Shown here one piece after another: positions 22,238 through 32,960 of a stretch of DNA of 64,000 nt; position 1 is the stretch's first letter; every line of letters starts with the position of its first letter. The translations under genes were made by a program, and so were the position numbers. The notes under the pieces were generated by a model, which was not told the origin of the DNA, did not search any database, and was given only the letters and a program-made list of their open reading frames with translations. Origin of the DNA: Catonia carolina (lineage: Eukaryota > Arthropoda > Insecta > Hemiptera > Achilidae); the NCBI GenBank assembly GCA_035578175.1, contig JAQMRL010000003.1, positions 85,628,969 through 85,692,968 on the forward strand. Reading direction: 5' to 3'.

Positions 22238-22468
22238 AAAATCAGCTGTATAACAGCTGATCTCCGGAGACGAAGGTTCCTGGTTCAAATCCTAGTAAAG
22301 ATAAAGGTAGTTACTTTTATACGGATTTGAATACTAGATAGTGGTTGCCGGTGTACTTTGTTGGTTGGGGTTCAATTAACAATACTCGCTCAGGAGTGGT
22401 CGACCTGGGTCTGTACAAGACTACATCTCATTTACACGTCATACACATCATCCTCATCTCATTGGGTC
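22238..22468 (+). mobile_element. SINE family F, copy F4, truncated head
   Basis: Begins in the head palindrome (ATCAGCTGTATAACAGCTGA), then B box GGTTCAAATCC and body to CTCATCTCATTGGGTCA. The extreme 5' head and 3' tail are missing. A small inverted head remnant (AACCTGGTGGGTTA) lies at 22519-22532. Confidence 0.85.
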
Positions 22469-22539
22469 AATATTTAAAGTTTGAACGTATGAAGTTTGAG
22501 ACTATTTTTCTTTTCTCAGCAACCTGGTGGGTTAAAGGC

Positions 22540-23528
22540 AACTTCAGCTACATAGTCTTGAAGTACTTTGAGTGGGTCGCAAAGAAGGTTCTGTACACTT
22601 ATTCGCTACGATGCACCGTTTAGGAGATAAAAAATACTTACCCCCATCTTTGGAGGGGTGCCATCTGAAATTTTCGGGTTACCACATGTAATTTAATGTA
22701 ATCAATGTAATTTAATTTTGTAATGTAATTTATTATTTTCTTTTTAATTTTTAAACAAAAGGTACAGGCATCTTTAATGAATAAACGTTTTTAATACAAG
22801 TAAGAAAATAGTAATGATGGAAAAAGTTTTATTAAAAACGCCGGTACATATTTGAAAACAATAAAATGATAAGTAAACAAGTAAACATGAGAAAACGTTG
22901 AATAAATAGATGATATTTACATTTATAAACTTTATTTTTGTATTTATTTTTATTCCGCTATTCACGTTTATTAATAAATATAAAACGGGAATTTGAATAC
23001 TGTTGTTTCATTATTATCTAAATCGTTTTCTATCTTGTATAATATATTCCTATATTGACGATTACATTTTATTACTTGTTTATTTTTATTTATGTATTTT
23101 ATTGTAGACTTTGTAAAGCAAATGCAGACAGACTAATCGATCAACCGTGATACACAACAGTGAAATTTATATCATCGTTTAATATTGTTGCTAATAAAAT
23201 AAAACTACATAAACTTTTAAATTACCGTTTGATTTATTACCACCATATACATTAAGCTTTTTACATATAGAAATGTAGACTATGAATCGTTTTACATGAA
23301 ATAAATTTTATTATTTTAAATTTTTTGATTCATTTCTAGTAGTAAAAATTTCTACTGCAGTGTGTATGTGTAACACAGTACTCATGAAGTTATTAAAAAA
23401 CAGAAATGATAACTCTAGCAACTATCTTGTGAATTTTCAATCAAATACAAAATATTTTTACAAATTTTTATTTTATTTCTATTGAAAAATCGTGTACTGA
23501 ATAGAAATAAAATTGTTCATCCGGTTTG
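22540..23528. other. no gene recognised
   Basis: 22540-22680 is GC-balanced (GTACTTTGAGTGGGTCGCAA, CATCTTTGGAGGGGTGCC) and looks like a fragment of some other repeat. The remainder is AT-rich. Confidence 0.35.
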
Positions 23529-24753
23529 TACTTTTTCTTGCCCTATATGAATATATAGGGAAGGAAAGTACGTACTGTGTTCATGTCAATTTTTCCAAAT
23601 CGAGTTTTCACTTGAAATATAAGCTTTCAAACCTCCTGAACTTGAAAAACAAACATGGTTTTAGAAAATAACATGTTTTGGTTTGTGTGTGAACACAATA
23701 TCTCAAAAATTTAAAATATAAAATTGGAGAAATATTTCATACGAAGATGAAATTTGGAACTTAAGTTAGGTAGCACTAGAGACCCACTATGAACATTTTC
23801 ATTAAAATCCTTCAACGAAAGTAGTAGTTTATTCGTCTGATTTTTCATTTAATATATTATAATTTTCACAAAAATGGCTCCTACAATTTTTTTAATCCCC
23901 TCCTTTACTACATATGTTATGCTCTACAATATATGGTAAATTCTGTCTGCTGAAATTTTTGGTGAGGCTGTTCTCTCGTGGTAAAAATGTTTTTTCTTTA
24001 TGATTGCAGTCTTAGGGGAATTGCAGTCCATTTAAGGGAAAATTGTATATAATTAAAGTTGTAGAAATTTAAAAAACCTACAACTTTTATTTTAATTATT
24101 TTTTACATCGCTTAGTCAAGCGTCAATTAGTGATTTTCTCATCAAAATAAATAAAAAATGGGATTTTTTTAAGATTACGGTTTTTCTCTTCTTTTTCTAC
24201 CGCTTACGGATCAGGTGCTGCACCTGTTCCAGTATCAAACCACCTTTTCTTTGGTCTATGCAAGCTTTTTCTTCCAAATGGGTAATATTGCAATGCTTAG
24301 ACTGTAACCCTTTCACTTGTCATTCTTATCACTTGATATTTCCATCGAGTCCTGTAACTGCTCATTTTCTCTAGAATGGTTTCGTCTCTACCCAGTTTTC
24401 TCCTGATGCCACTACTACGAATCTGATCTAACAGAGCATCCATTCACCAATATCATAAATTATGGATCATGGTCTCATGATTACAGCTTTAGTATGCATT
24501 TTAGAACAAAAGTATATAATTAAAGTTATAGGAGGTATGAAAATCCACAACTTTTATTTCTAGCTTTTTTGTTCTACGTTGCCACGTTTAGCGTAAACTT
24601 GTGATTTCCCGTATTTTTAATTTCTACAAAGGTTTATTTTCATTCTGCATCATTCACTTATGATTAAAATACTTCATGTTTTTCATTTAACATTGATTAC
24701 TAATGATTAAACAATGGTTTAATTGTTCATTATGTACATTGGCAAGATAAAGT
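23529..24753 (-). mobile_element. family D element, copy D1
   Basis: Minus-strand copy with inverted ends ACTTTTTCTTGCC (23529) and GGCAAGATAAAGT (24753). The terminal hairpin CCTATATGAATATATAGG sits just inside the left end. Shared body blocks: (sense) CTACAACTTTTATT, TTGTAGAGCATAA, GAATAAACTACTAC..., TTCAAATTTCATCTTCGTAT in reverse. The minisatellite-like modules near the right end repeat once more outside it (24754-24957). Confidence 0.75.
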
Positions 24754-24957
24754 CGTGTGAGTGTGTCTACGTAGCCTTGTTTAGCGTGAATAAGCGATTT
24801 TCCGTATTTTTAAGTTGGAACAGAGGTTGATTTTCATTTTGCATCATTCACTCTTTAAAATTAAAATAAGGTTATGTTTTTCATTTAACATTGTTTGCTA
24901 ATGATTAAACATAAGTTAATTATTATTTATTATTTACAATGGTAATAGAAAGTCGTG
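24754..24957 (-). repeat. tandem duplicate of D1 end module
   Basis: About 204 bp homologous to 24550-24753: both contain TTTAGCGT, TTTTCATTNTGCATCATTCA and TGTTTTTCATTTAACATTG, and both end AAAGTCGTGTGAG. A tandem duplication of the D terminal region together with flanking TCGTGTGAG. Confidence 0.65.
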
Positions 24958-25350
24958 TGAGAGTTTCACGCCAGATTTTTTTATTATTATAAATAAACCC
25001 TATTAACAAAATTCGTACTTGGTATTGGTTCCGTATTGTCCAAGTTATATAGAACAAGTTAATAAGGGACATTGATGATTAATGGAACATAATCTGCAAT
25101 GCAAGCAGTGGAACGGTTGTATAAATAGAAGGAGGGGTAACGTAACCTATACTGTTAAATCAATTAATATATTAAACTAATTAAGTTAATTAAGGATTAA
25201 GCAAATGAGTTAACATATCATGTAAAGTGATTAGATACAAGGAATATGTTAGTAGGCTCATAAGATCAGTAGAAAGGCCTACAAAGGCTAAACGGAGTAG
25301 GCTAATCGTACCCTTAACTTCAAGTATTAGAGTGCGATGCGTTCTCTAAA

Positions 25351-25469
25351 TTAAATAGACTGTTTACAGGCCAAGTGTTTCACTATGATGTCTGTCACTT
25401 GAAAATCATCCAAATCTAATAAACTGTTATATAAAATTTCATCAAATGTACTTTTCTCAAAATTTACTT
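25351..25469 (-). CDS. candidate terminal coding exon, unidentified
   Basis: The minus strand from a possible acceptor (GTTGGGAACAG|AAG) reads VNFEKSTFDEILYNSLLDLD, then DFQVTDIIVKHLACKQSI and a stop. Composition is protein-like (acidic and hydrophobic alternation), and the segment lies just outside the neighbouring transposon's TIR. It could be a terminal exon of a host gene or part of an unrecognised element. No polyadenylation signal is visible close by. Confidence 0.25.
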
Positions 25470-25499
25470 CTGTTCCCAACATAAAGAAGAACCATGAGA

Positions 25500-26519
25500 T
25501 ATACCGGATGTCCCACATAGAGGTTGCTATTTTTGAATTAATATGCCGGACGTCACACACACACACACACACTCACAGACAATTTGTCATTATTGTGTGT
25601 GTATCGCACACTCTACAGACTGGAAACTTTACAGTTATAATGATAAATATGTAAAAAAAGTACCTTCGAGTTTCCTTTGCTTATGATTAATCAAAACAAA
25701 ATGGTGGAAAGTAATTTTATTTGCATAACCATTTCAAATTGGTGATTTGTTACAATGTTACTTAAGTAATATAATGAAAGAAATATGAAAGTGATAAATT
25801 ATTAATGAACACAATTTGTTTCATTAACCTTTATTCGAACTGATGTCCATCAATAGCTATGCACTGATAGCAACGAAACAAAAATGAGTCATTAGCGTTT
25901 TGAAAAATTTCCGAGGTATCAACAACAGTTCCTCTTCAATCAGCCTCATTAATTCATCGTCTGCTGCAATGATGTGAGAATAATTTTTTCCTTCTAAAAG
26001 CCCCATAGGAAAAATCACAAACAGACAAGTCTGGTAGTCTTGAAGGCCAGTCCATGAGGCCGCTGCCACGACCTATCCAAAGGTTAGGAAATTTTTGGTT
26101 TAAAACCACTTTGGCCTTATTAGCAAAATGTGGAGGAGTTCCATCATGCTGGAAAAGAACGTCCTGCATCTCCGCCTGAGAAAGATGAGGAACTATGTGA
26201 TTAGTTAAAATTGATGTGTATCTGTCTCCAGTCATTATATGATGGTAGATGTAGATATCATACGATAAAATACCATCCTTTCTATGTGAATCATATTGTA
26301 AATATAAGTGTTTTCATCCACAAGACTATTGTTCATTTTTGACATTATTTACTTATTCCACCATTTTGTTTTCAACAATCATAAGCAAATGAAACTCGAG
26401 GGTACTTTTTTACATATTATCTATTTATTATAACTGTAAAGTTTCTAATTTGAAGAGTTTGCGATACGTCCCGCATATTAATTCAAAAATAGCATTCTCT
26501 TCATGGGACACCCGATATA
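25500..26519 (-). mobile_element. Tc/mariner-like element with long TIRs
   Basis: About 1.0 kb. The TIRs are about 170-210 bp: left from 25500 (TATACCGGATGTCCCACATA), right ending 26519 (inward ATATATCGGGTGTCCCATGA). They share GCTATTTTTGAATTAATATG, AACTTTACAGTTATAAT and AAACAAAATGGTGG. A CA microsatellite (25555-25573) has expanded inside the left TIR only. It flanks TA dinucleotides and encodes a transposase relic. Confidence 0.85.
25830..26235 (-). pseudogene. Tc/mariner-like transposase C-terminal half
   Basis: Catalytic-core remains: VLFQHDGTPPHFANK (second catalytic Asp in HDG.PPHF), FPNLWIGRGSGLMDWPSR and SPDLSVCDF-like LPDLSVCDFSYG (third acidic residue present). The frame then shifts to KNYSHIIAADDELMRLIEEE. 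This matches the WIGR/WP.RSPDL..CDF.LWG family of insect Tc/mariner transposases. The N-terminal half and first catalytic Asp are missing, so it is non-autonomous. Encoded antisense inside the long-TIR element. Confidence 0.85.
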
Positions 26520-26589
26520 TCTTTCAGTATTTACATACGAGTACAGTTCAACCCAAATAAGTATAAATGCTTGAGGAGTGCGGCTGAGT

Positions 26590-27055
26590 TGTGCCCTAAA
26601 ATGCATATTAATGCCAAAATCTTAAAAAGACTTTTTTTACACGAGAGCACAGGCCCCAAGAATTTCAGCAGACCCTATCTCGTAGAGCATAAAAAATGTT
26701 TTATGCTCTACAAATGAGACGATTTTAAAAACAAGTCGTAGGAGCCGTTTTTTGAAAAAATCGCAAAAAAGTGAAAAATTGCACGAATAAACAACTACTT
26801 ACGGTTGACTGATTTTGATGAAAATGTTCTTCTTTGGTCCTCTAGTAGTACTTAACTTAAGTTTCAAGTTTCAACTTCGTACGATGTTTCATTCCTGAGA
26901 TATTTTGTTCAAACACATAGTCCAATTGCTAAAAACATGTTATTTTTTTGTTCGGGGGGATCTGGTAACTTGTTTATCCGGTGAAAACTCGATTACGAAA
27001 ATTCGACATGAAAACAATACTTTCCTTTTCTATATATTCATATAAGGCGAGAGAA
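26590..27055 (+). mobile_element. family D element, copy D2, 5'-truncated
   Basis: Starts within the D body (TGCCCTAAAATGCATATTAA) and continues through CTATCTCGTAGAGCATAAAA, GGTTGACTGATTTTGATGAA and AGTTTCAAGTTTCAACTTCG. It reaches the 3' end with hairpin TATATATTCATATAAGG and GGCGAGAGAA. The CA tract seen in D3/D4 is only CAAACACATAG here. Confidence 0.8.
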
Positions 27056-27059
27056 TTTA

Positions 27060-27935
27060 AAAATAGGTATAATAAATTCATAGTTTATTACACTATTACT
27101 ATATAAAATTACAGGTGTCTTTTTTTTTAATTAAAGAACTAATATAATATAATAATTGCGTTCATCAGTAGGTGTTTCGAAATTGTAGAAGTCCACATAT
27201 TTTCCCATTACAAATAATACAGCCTACGGTTTAGATAATAATGAATAGGCCTATTTGTAGAAGGTTAAACATACAAGTGCGTGTCACGTCAAACAAAAAT
27301 AGGCCAGTGGTCACCCACTCATTGACAATAACACATTGACATAATAGTCAATATTTAACGGTCAATAGTTTATTGACCTTACCTTACATTTCCACGTGTA
27401 TGTTTGTTTACCAAAAGCAAACAGTTGGTACCCCTGTAGCTATACATCAACAAGTAATCCAAAGGTACATAATATTCAAGGGGGTTGGTACACGTGGGGG
27501 GGAATTAGTACTGTAGAATTATACATAATTGAATACACCAATTAACCGTATTACTGTCCCCACCCACTTATTTTAACGCCAATTGTACGGCCTACCGTAA
27601 AAATTTGTTTAGAGATTCTCTGTAAACACTTGATAATTAGGTAATATTGAAAATGAAACTCAATTTCAAATGACTTACATAAAAAAGAAATAAATCAGTA
27701 AAGTTCTGTAAAAACAACTTGAAGTTTCAATAATCATAAAAAATATTTACGTAGTTTTTAAAAAAATCATAAGATGGAACCATTCCTTTAATTATCACTT
27801 TATGAATTATTAAAAATTCTATAGTTCCTTGTGAATTTATTATAGATTAGTCAACGCAAATACGGTAAAGTAATTAAAATATACAGACAACTGAATAAAA
27901 TAAAACAATTCGCAATTCATCGAGCAAATCTATTT
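27060..27935. other. no gene; short inverted TTGACN repeats
   Basis: AT-rich. 27320-27380 contains several TTGAC/GTCAA repeats (CATTGACATAATAGTCAATA, CGGTCAATAGTTTATTGACC) that could fold, otherwise nothing recognised. Confidence 0.4.
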
Positions 27936-27948
27936 AAAATAAACTATT

Positions 27949-28079
27949 ATTATTTTTTTTTTTGTTTAACGTCCGACTGTTCTGCAATTACTGCTAATGC
28001 AGACGGTGAAGGATGAAATGATTTTTTGTAACGTATGAAAATATGGCGTGCCTGAATGGGATTCGAACCCAAGACCGCA
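27949..28079 (-). mobile_element. tRNA-derived SINE family E, copy E2, 5'-truncated
   Basis: Minus-strand copy sharing the E1 tail (CCGTCTGCATTAGCAGTAAT) and B box GGGTTCGAATCCC but lacking the A-box half. An exact 13-bp TSD AAAATAAACTATT (27936-27948, 28080-28092) shows the truncation happened at insertion. Confidence 0.92.
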
Positions 28080-28243
28080 AAAATAAACTATTTGTTATCT
28101 TATAGTGAATTCCATATTAAGTTTTGATAACTACTTTTTAATGAATCTGCCGGACATTTTTTTAGATAGATTCAAAAATTTAATTAAGAAGTAAATTCAT
28201 TTTAAATTATTAGAGTACATAAATAAATTTCAAAATTAAAGAA

Positions 28244-28404
28244 ACAACGTAGATTATTCAGATTAAAATTTGTCTTTCATTGAGAGTAAAAAACTCGAAG
28301 CACAAGGGATAAAAAGTGTCCCTACAGACTATTTTGGCTGTAGGGTTGTTCAAGACATTCGGAATGAAAATGAAGATGAGAGTGACACAGAAGGTAACTA
28401 ATAA
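28244..28404 (+). pseudogene. coding-like fragment, unidentified
   Basis: Open frame without a start: IESKKLEAQGIKSVPTDYFG, then CRVVQDIRNENEDESDTEGN and two stops, with AATAAA overlapping the stops. The acidic C terminus looks protein-like and could be the end of a transposase or host ORF. I do not recognise it. A possible donor (AGAAG|GTAACT) near the end is an alternative reading. Confidence 0.25.
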
Positions 28405-28855
28405 AGCCGATCCTGCACACGTTGAATCATTTACTGTCTTATAGATTGAGATGTCATTGTTTGAAAAACAGAGAGTACACAGACACGCTTCTTCTCCTGA
28501 AAAATATTAAGGATCTGGCTGCAAGAAAAGAACTTCTAAACTAATTCAACCTAAAATTAGTGTCTTTTTCAAGTAAATTCTAAAACTATATAAAATTAAT
28601 CTACTTTATTTTATACTCATAATTTTCAATATTTACAATATTCATTTTTTATGTTTCATTCAGTTATGATTTATCAGTGAAAATCTCTCTTAGGTTTGAC
28701 CTTTAAAAAAAGTGTACTTTTGTTTCCATAACACAATATGTCAATAAAACATAAATACACAGTACGTATTTTTATTTTCTCTCTTTTTAGCATTGAATCG
28801 TTATTAATATACATATCGCAATACTATAGCAAAAATCTGGTTAAACATTCACACA

Positions 28856-30441
28856 ACTTTCTCTTGCCAGCGCAAATAATGAACGATATAATATTAATAA
28901 TATTATATCTAATATTAGTAATAAAACATTAGAAATAAACAAAAACTAACCTCAATAAACATAACCTAATTTTAATCATGAGTGATGTAGTCTAGTAGTC
29001 ATGAAGATGTCATGAAGATTTAATCATGAAGATGTCTGATAAGTAGTATACAGAAGTCATAAAGGATATTGAAAAACTTGAATAAACCGAAAAAAACAGA
29101 CACAGTCAAGGAAGTCAATTTATTATTTATTATACTCAGATCCCGAACGAATCTAGACTAAAGTGTTACAATATATACCGACTAAATGATTCCTAACTTT
29201 TTTTTTCAACCAAACCCTCTAACTTGCAACAAATTCAAGCATTCCAGTCAAAAACATTACGCCTTATAGCAAATGCACCTCTTTACGTTAACAACAAAAC
29301 CTTACATACAGATTTGAAAACACCACTTGTACAAAATTCCATTGAATACCTATACAAACGCTTTCACGACAAGACACACGAACACGAGAACCCCCTGGTG
29401 CGTTCACTTTCCTCCATCCATTTACCGGATAATCCCCCTAGACGCCTTAAAAGACGCTGGAGTAGAGACCTGCTAGTTTGATATACAAATTTCATTCTTG
29501 GGGAGGCACCAATGGGGGCCCTACCCCTCTCATGCCTATCATGTCATTTACATTATTATCATAATCATCACATTTGCTTGATGTAACGTTTTACAGTTTT
29601 AAATAAAGAATTAAAGAGAAAAAAAAATCATGAGAGACGCAAAATGAAAATCAATCAGCTTGGCTTAAAAACACGGAAAATCACTCTTTCACCCTAAACT
29701 AGGCTCTGTAGAGAAAAATTCTCTGAATAAAAATCGTAGATCGTTTAATTTTCTATAAATCTGATTATACACTTTTTTCGTAAAATGCATGCTAAGGCTG
29801 AAATGTTAAAAAAATCGAATTTTTACACGTTTTCGTGAAAAAAAACAACAGAAAATTGCTAATTACCCCTACACTAAGCGTTATACAAAAAAATGTATAC
29901 AAATAAAAGAAGTAGGAATTTAAATTTTCTACAACTCTTATTATATGCATTTTTGTACTAAAATGCATATTAAAGCTGCAATCTCAAAAAATAATTTTTT
30001 ATGAGAAAACAACCTTCCCAAGAAATTCAGCAGACATGACGCCTACCCTATCTTATAGAGCATAAAAAATTCAATAATGAGGCGATTTTTTAAAAAAATC
30101 GTAGGAGCCGTTTTTGAGAAAATCCCAAAAAAGTGAAAAATGACATGAATAAACTACTACTTCCGGTTGACCGATTTTGATGAAAATGTTTGTGTCGAGT
30201 CCTCTAGTGGTATCTAATTTAAGTTTCAAGTTTCAACTTTGTACAATGTTTCGTTTTTAAGATTTTCTGTTCACACACACACGCGCACACACACACACAC
30301 ACAAACACAAACACACACGGAAATGTGTGTGCGCTTAAAACATGTTGTTTTTGTTCAGGGGGTCTGAAAACGTGTAGATCCGGTGAAAACTCGATTTCGA
30401 AAAATCGACATGATAACAATACAATATAGGCAAGAGAAAGT
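28856..30441 (+). mobile_element. family D element, copy D3, split by a LINE
   Basis: Begins ACTTTCTCTTGCC (28856) and ends GGCAAGAGAAAGT (30441), giving exact 13-bp inverted ends. The body is split by a LINE-containing insert (about 28985-29627). After it the D sequence resumes at ATCATGAGAGACGCAAAATG, matching D4 at 42964. It contains a CA-rich tract at 30271-30318 where D2 and D5 have only a few CA units. Confidence 0.85.
29216..29627 (+). mobile_element. jockey-like LINE 3' end inserted in D3
   Basis: The 3' end of a non-LTR retrotransposon: 85 open codons starting QQIQAFQSKTLRLIANAPLY, then VNNKTLHTDLKTPLVQNSIE..., ending RRLKRRWSRDLL and stop. This is the standard C terminus of jockey-type reverse transcriptases. 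A ~150-bp 3'UTR with AATAAAG and an A9 tail follow. AATCATGAG-like sequence occurs on both sides (28972-28981, 29625-29634), consistent with the TSD. 5'-truncated. The 28985-29215 segment upstream is unexplained and contains three TCATGAAGAT repeats. Confidence 0.88.
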
Positions 30442-31150
30442 AAATTACCAACTTCTTCCTAGGCAGATAGTTCATAGGTCGTTCAGATATCCGAATGAGT
30501 CTAATCCGAACTGCCTATGATTGCAGTTAGTTCAGATTTTCAGCAGTTTACTGTACAATGTAAACTTTTCATAGTAAGATACCACGTCGGTTTTACGATG
30601 TAATCAAGTATACTGATAAAAAATCCGATAACGTATGTAATTTTTTTTCTATTGTGTACAAGATCTATAATTTTCATAAATTTAATTCCCAGAGTTTTCT
30701 TGTAACTTATTTCAGAATAAAATAACTGTATTAAAAAGTAATAAAGTTACGTAGTAGTTAATCAAATTCACGGATGTACTTAAACTTAGTAGTATTATAA
30801 AGTTACCATAGTACTGTTATTAGTTAGTCCAGTACCACAGACGAGTCTATTTCCAGCTGAACTTTATGTGCTACTAATCTATTAAACATTATGAATATGA
30901 CAGTACCCATTTATATGATAACCAGATTGTATTAGAGAGTCCATATGGTTTAGTACGTTACTAATACTCCCTTGCCGTATTGTTACTCGTATTATGGAAG
31001 TTGCTTCTCTCTCATCTTGTAAAGTATGTGTACAATACAACCTCCTGATCATGTGTGTCGTATTAAACCTACTTTCACACGGACACTTTGCATCGAATGA
31101 TCTTCCGTCGCGCGTTGATTCGTACAAATATGTCACTGAAGACCTTCTAG
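30442..31150. other. no gene recognised
   Basis: 30975-31140 is GC-balanced with overlapping ORFs on both strands (84 codons minus, 66 codons plus), neither recognisable. TTTCACACGGACACTTTGCA at 31074 resembles a TIR but has no convincing partner. Confidence 0.3.
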
Positions 31151-31435
31151 AAATTTATCTTCATTTTCTTCTTCTTCTGCCTTTCAAGGATTAGGCATCT
31201 CTGCCTGTTCCGAACCTCTCAATTCTGCCCATCTCTTTCTCGGGCGTCCTCGTTCTCTCCTGCCCTCCGGCTTATACCCCAGTGCCTGCTTAAGTATCCT
31301 ATCCTCCCGTATTCTGTTTACATGCTCTAACCACTGCATTCTGTTCTGAGATACCTTGATGTTTATAGAGAAGATGTTGAGGTCTTAACCTATCTCGGTA
31401 TTCCTGTAAAGATCTTCTCTACTACACTCATACTA
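31150..31435 (-). pseudogene. RTE-like LINE ORF 3' end
   Basis: The minus strand reads NRMQWLEHVNRIREDRILKQ, then ALGYKPEGRRERGRPRKRWA, then ELRGSEQAEMPNP and stop, followed by an AAG-repeat tail. This is the C-terminal signature (WLEHV.R...R.PK...Y.P.GRR..GRPRKRW....EQA..PNP) of insect endonuclease/reverse-transcriptase LINEs with trinucleotide tails. Upstream part degraded. Confidence 0.8.
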
Positions 31436-31439
31436 AAGA

Positions 31440-32499
31440 TTTATTATTATTATTAATATTATTTACTTATTTATTTAATATAATTAAAATGATTTAGTCT
31501 AAAAATAAATAAAACTTTTAAAAAGGAATTTTTTCTCTGGACCATAAAGAACTTTAGTATGCACAATTATTTTTAATTATATTTTTTTTTAAGATTGTTC
31601 GTTTTTAATTAATATTATTTATTTTTAATTTTTGTTATAAAATGTTAGATAAATTATTAACATACTATAAAATTTCAGCATAATATTTATATGTCGTGTA
31701 TTTATTTATTTAAATTTATTTTGCAAACCTAAAGTAATTTTTGTAGTATTTATGATGCCATATTATCGCATATAACTCTGTAATATTTATGCTTTGTTTT
31801 CTATTTGTATTTTTTTTTTAAATCTAGAATTAAAATGTTTGTGATATTTATATTGATTATTTTCAGATTAGTTACTTATTATTATAATCTGATTTACGAT
31901 ATAATAATATTTCATTTAAGTATGGCTATTTATTTTAGTTAGTTTTTATAAATTAAAAAATAAATTGTAATTATTTACATAAGTTGCTTAATATTAACAT
32001 ATTATTTCATTTACGTATTAATTTTTATGTTTGTTTGTTGTTTTTGATATTTAATTTAACATTTTGTATATTTCACCGCTTCAACACTTGACATTTTTCT
32101 TTCTATTAAATGTCAAATTCCAATTTATGTTTTAGAGGCCATTATATTTTCACTCCATGTAGAAATACCAGTTTTAGAATCTACATAGGTTGATGAATTT
32201 TGGACGAAAGTGTTTTGTAACTCTGCGTGTAAGGTTTTGTTACAAACGAAAATGAATGCTTGTACTATAAGACGTAATGTTTTTAACTAGAATGTCTAAA
32301 TGCGTTGTAAATTATAATTTTTATTTGAACTGTTAAATTTAAAAACTGCTTTGAATTTTAATTGGAGTTAGTTCTAAATCTAGGTTTATTTTTTTATTAT
32401 TCTGTAATTTTAAGTTAAGTAAAAATGTAAAAAGTAAATATATATATAGCGTCATTTATGGTAACACTGAGTGACGCGAAAAACCTTTAAATATTTAAT
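31440..32499. other. AT-rich, no feature recognised
   Basis: Extremely AT-rich with ATT runs at 31441-31460. Just before the next GC-rich block there is a 6-bp inverted pair GCGTCA...TGACGC (32450-32476). Confidence 0.45.
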
Positions 32500-32960
32500 G
32501 GTCCTAAAAAGGGCCGTTTCAGTGGGCGTGTAAAGTTGGGAAGAGTCAGTTGGTGGGCGGCTGCGGTAAAGGCAGCAGTTATGACGGTCGAGGAGGCGGA
32601 CGACCCGGAGATCTCGTCGTCTAGCGGAGATGTCAATTTTTCCTTTTCAGTAGTAGCGATGACGATCCTGGTTGACCGTGTTACGGTGTAGGATCGGCGA
32701 GGGGAAGGCACATCTTTTCTTTGGCGGGGTCATCTATGAGTCTTCTTCGGAGTCCGGTAGTCGTTTTCCGATGGTTGGTTTTGGTCGGAGTTGTACAGCG
32801 AAATGCCAGCCAGGCCGAATGTGCTTCTATTATCCTAATTTTAGAGAGCAGGAGTGGTGTAGTTCCTCGCGCTCTGCACTGTCGGTCTTTGTCTGTCAGT
32901 GTTGTCGGAAGCATTGTCGGTCGGTAGCACAGTACCTAATAAGAGGGGGTGACGATGAAT
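32500..32960 (-). repeat. GC-rich segment G1 with histone-type 3' stem-loop
   Basis: A GC-rich block whose minus-strand 3' end is GGCCCTTTTTAGGACC (32515-32500), preceded by GAAAC and followed by ATTAAA. This is one pairing mismatch from the metazoan replication-dependent histone mRNA stem-loop. Overlapping ORFs on both strands are not recognisable histones. Parts appear related to G2 in inverted orientation (GATCCTACACCGTAACACGG versus GACCCTACATCCCGCACCGG). Either a degenerate histone-derived repeat or one end of an unknown element. Confidence 0.5.

Noticed and set aside
27320..27380. Regulatory hairpin from TTGAC/GTCAA repeats
   Set aside because: Short, imperfect, and no adjacent gene; chance in AT-rich DNA is likely.
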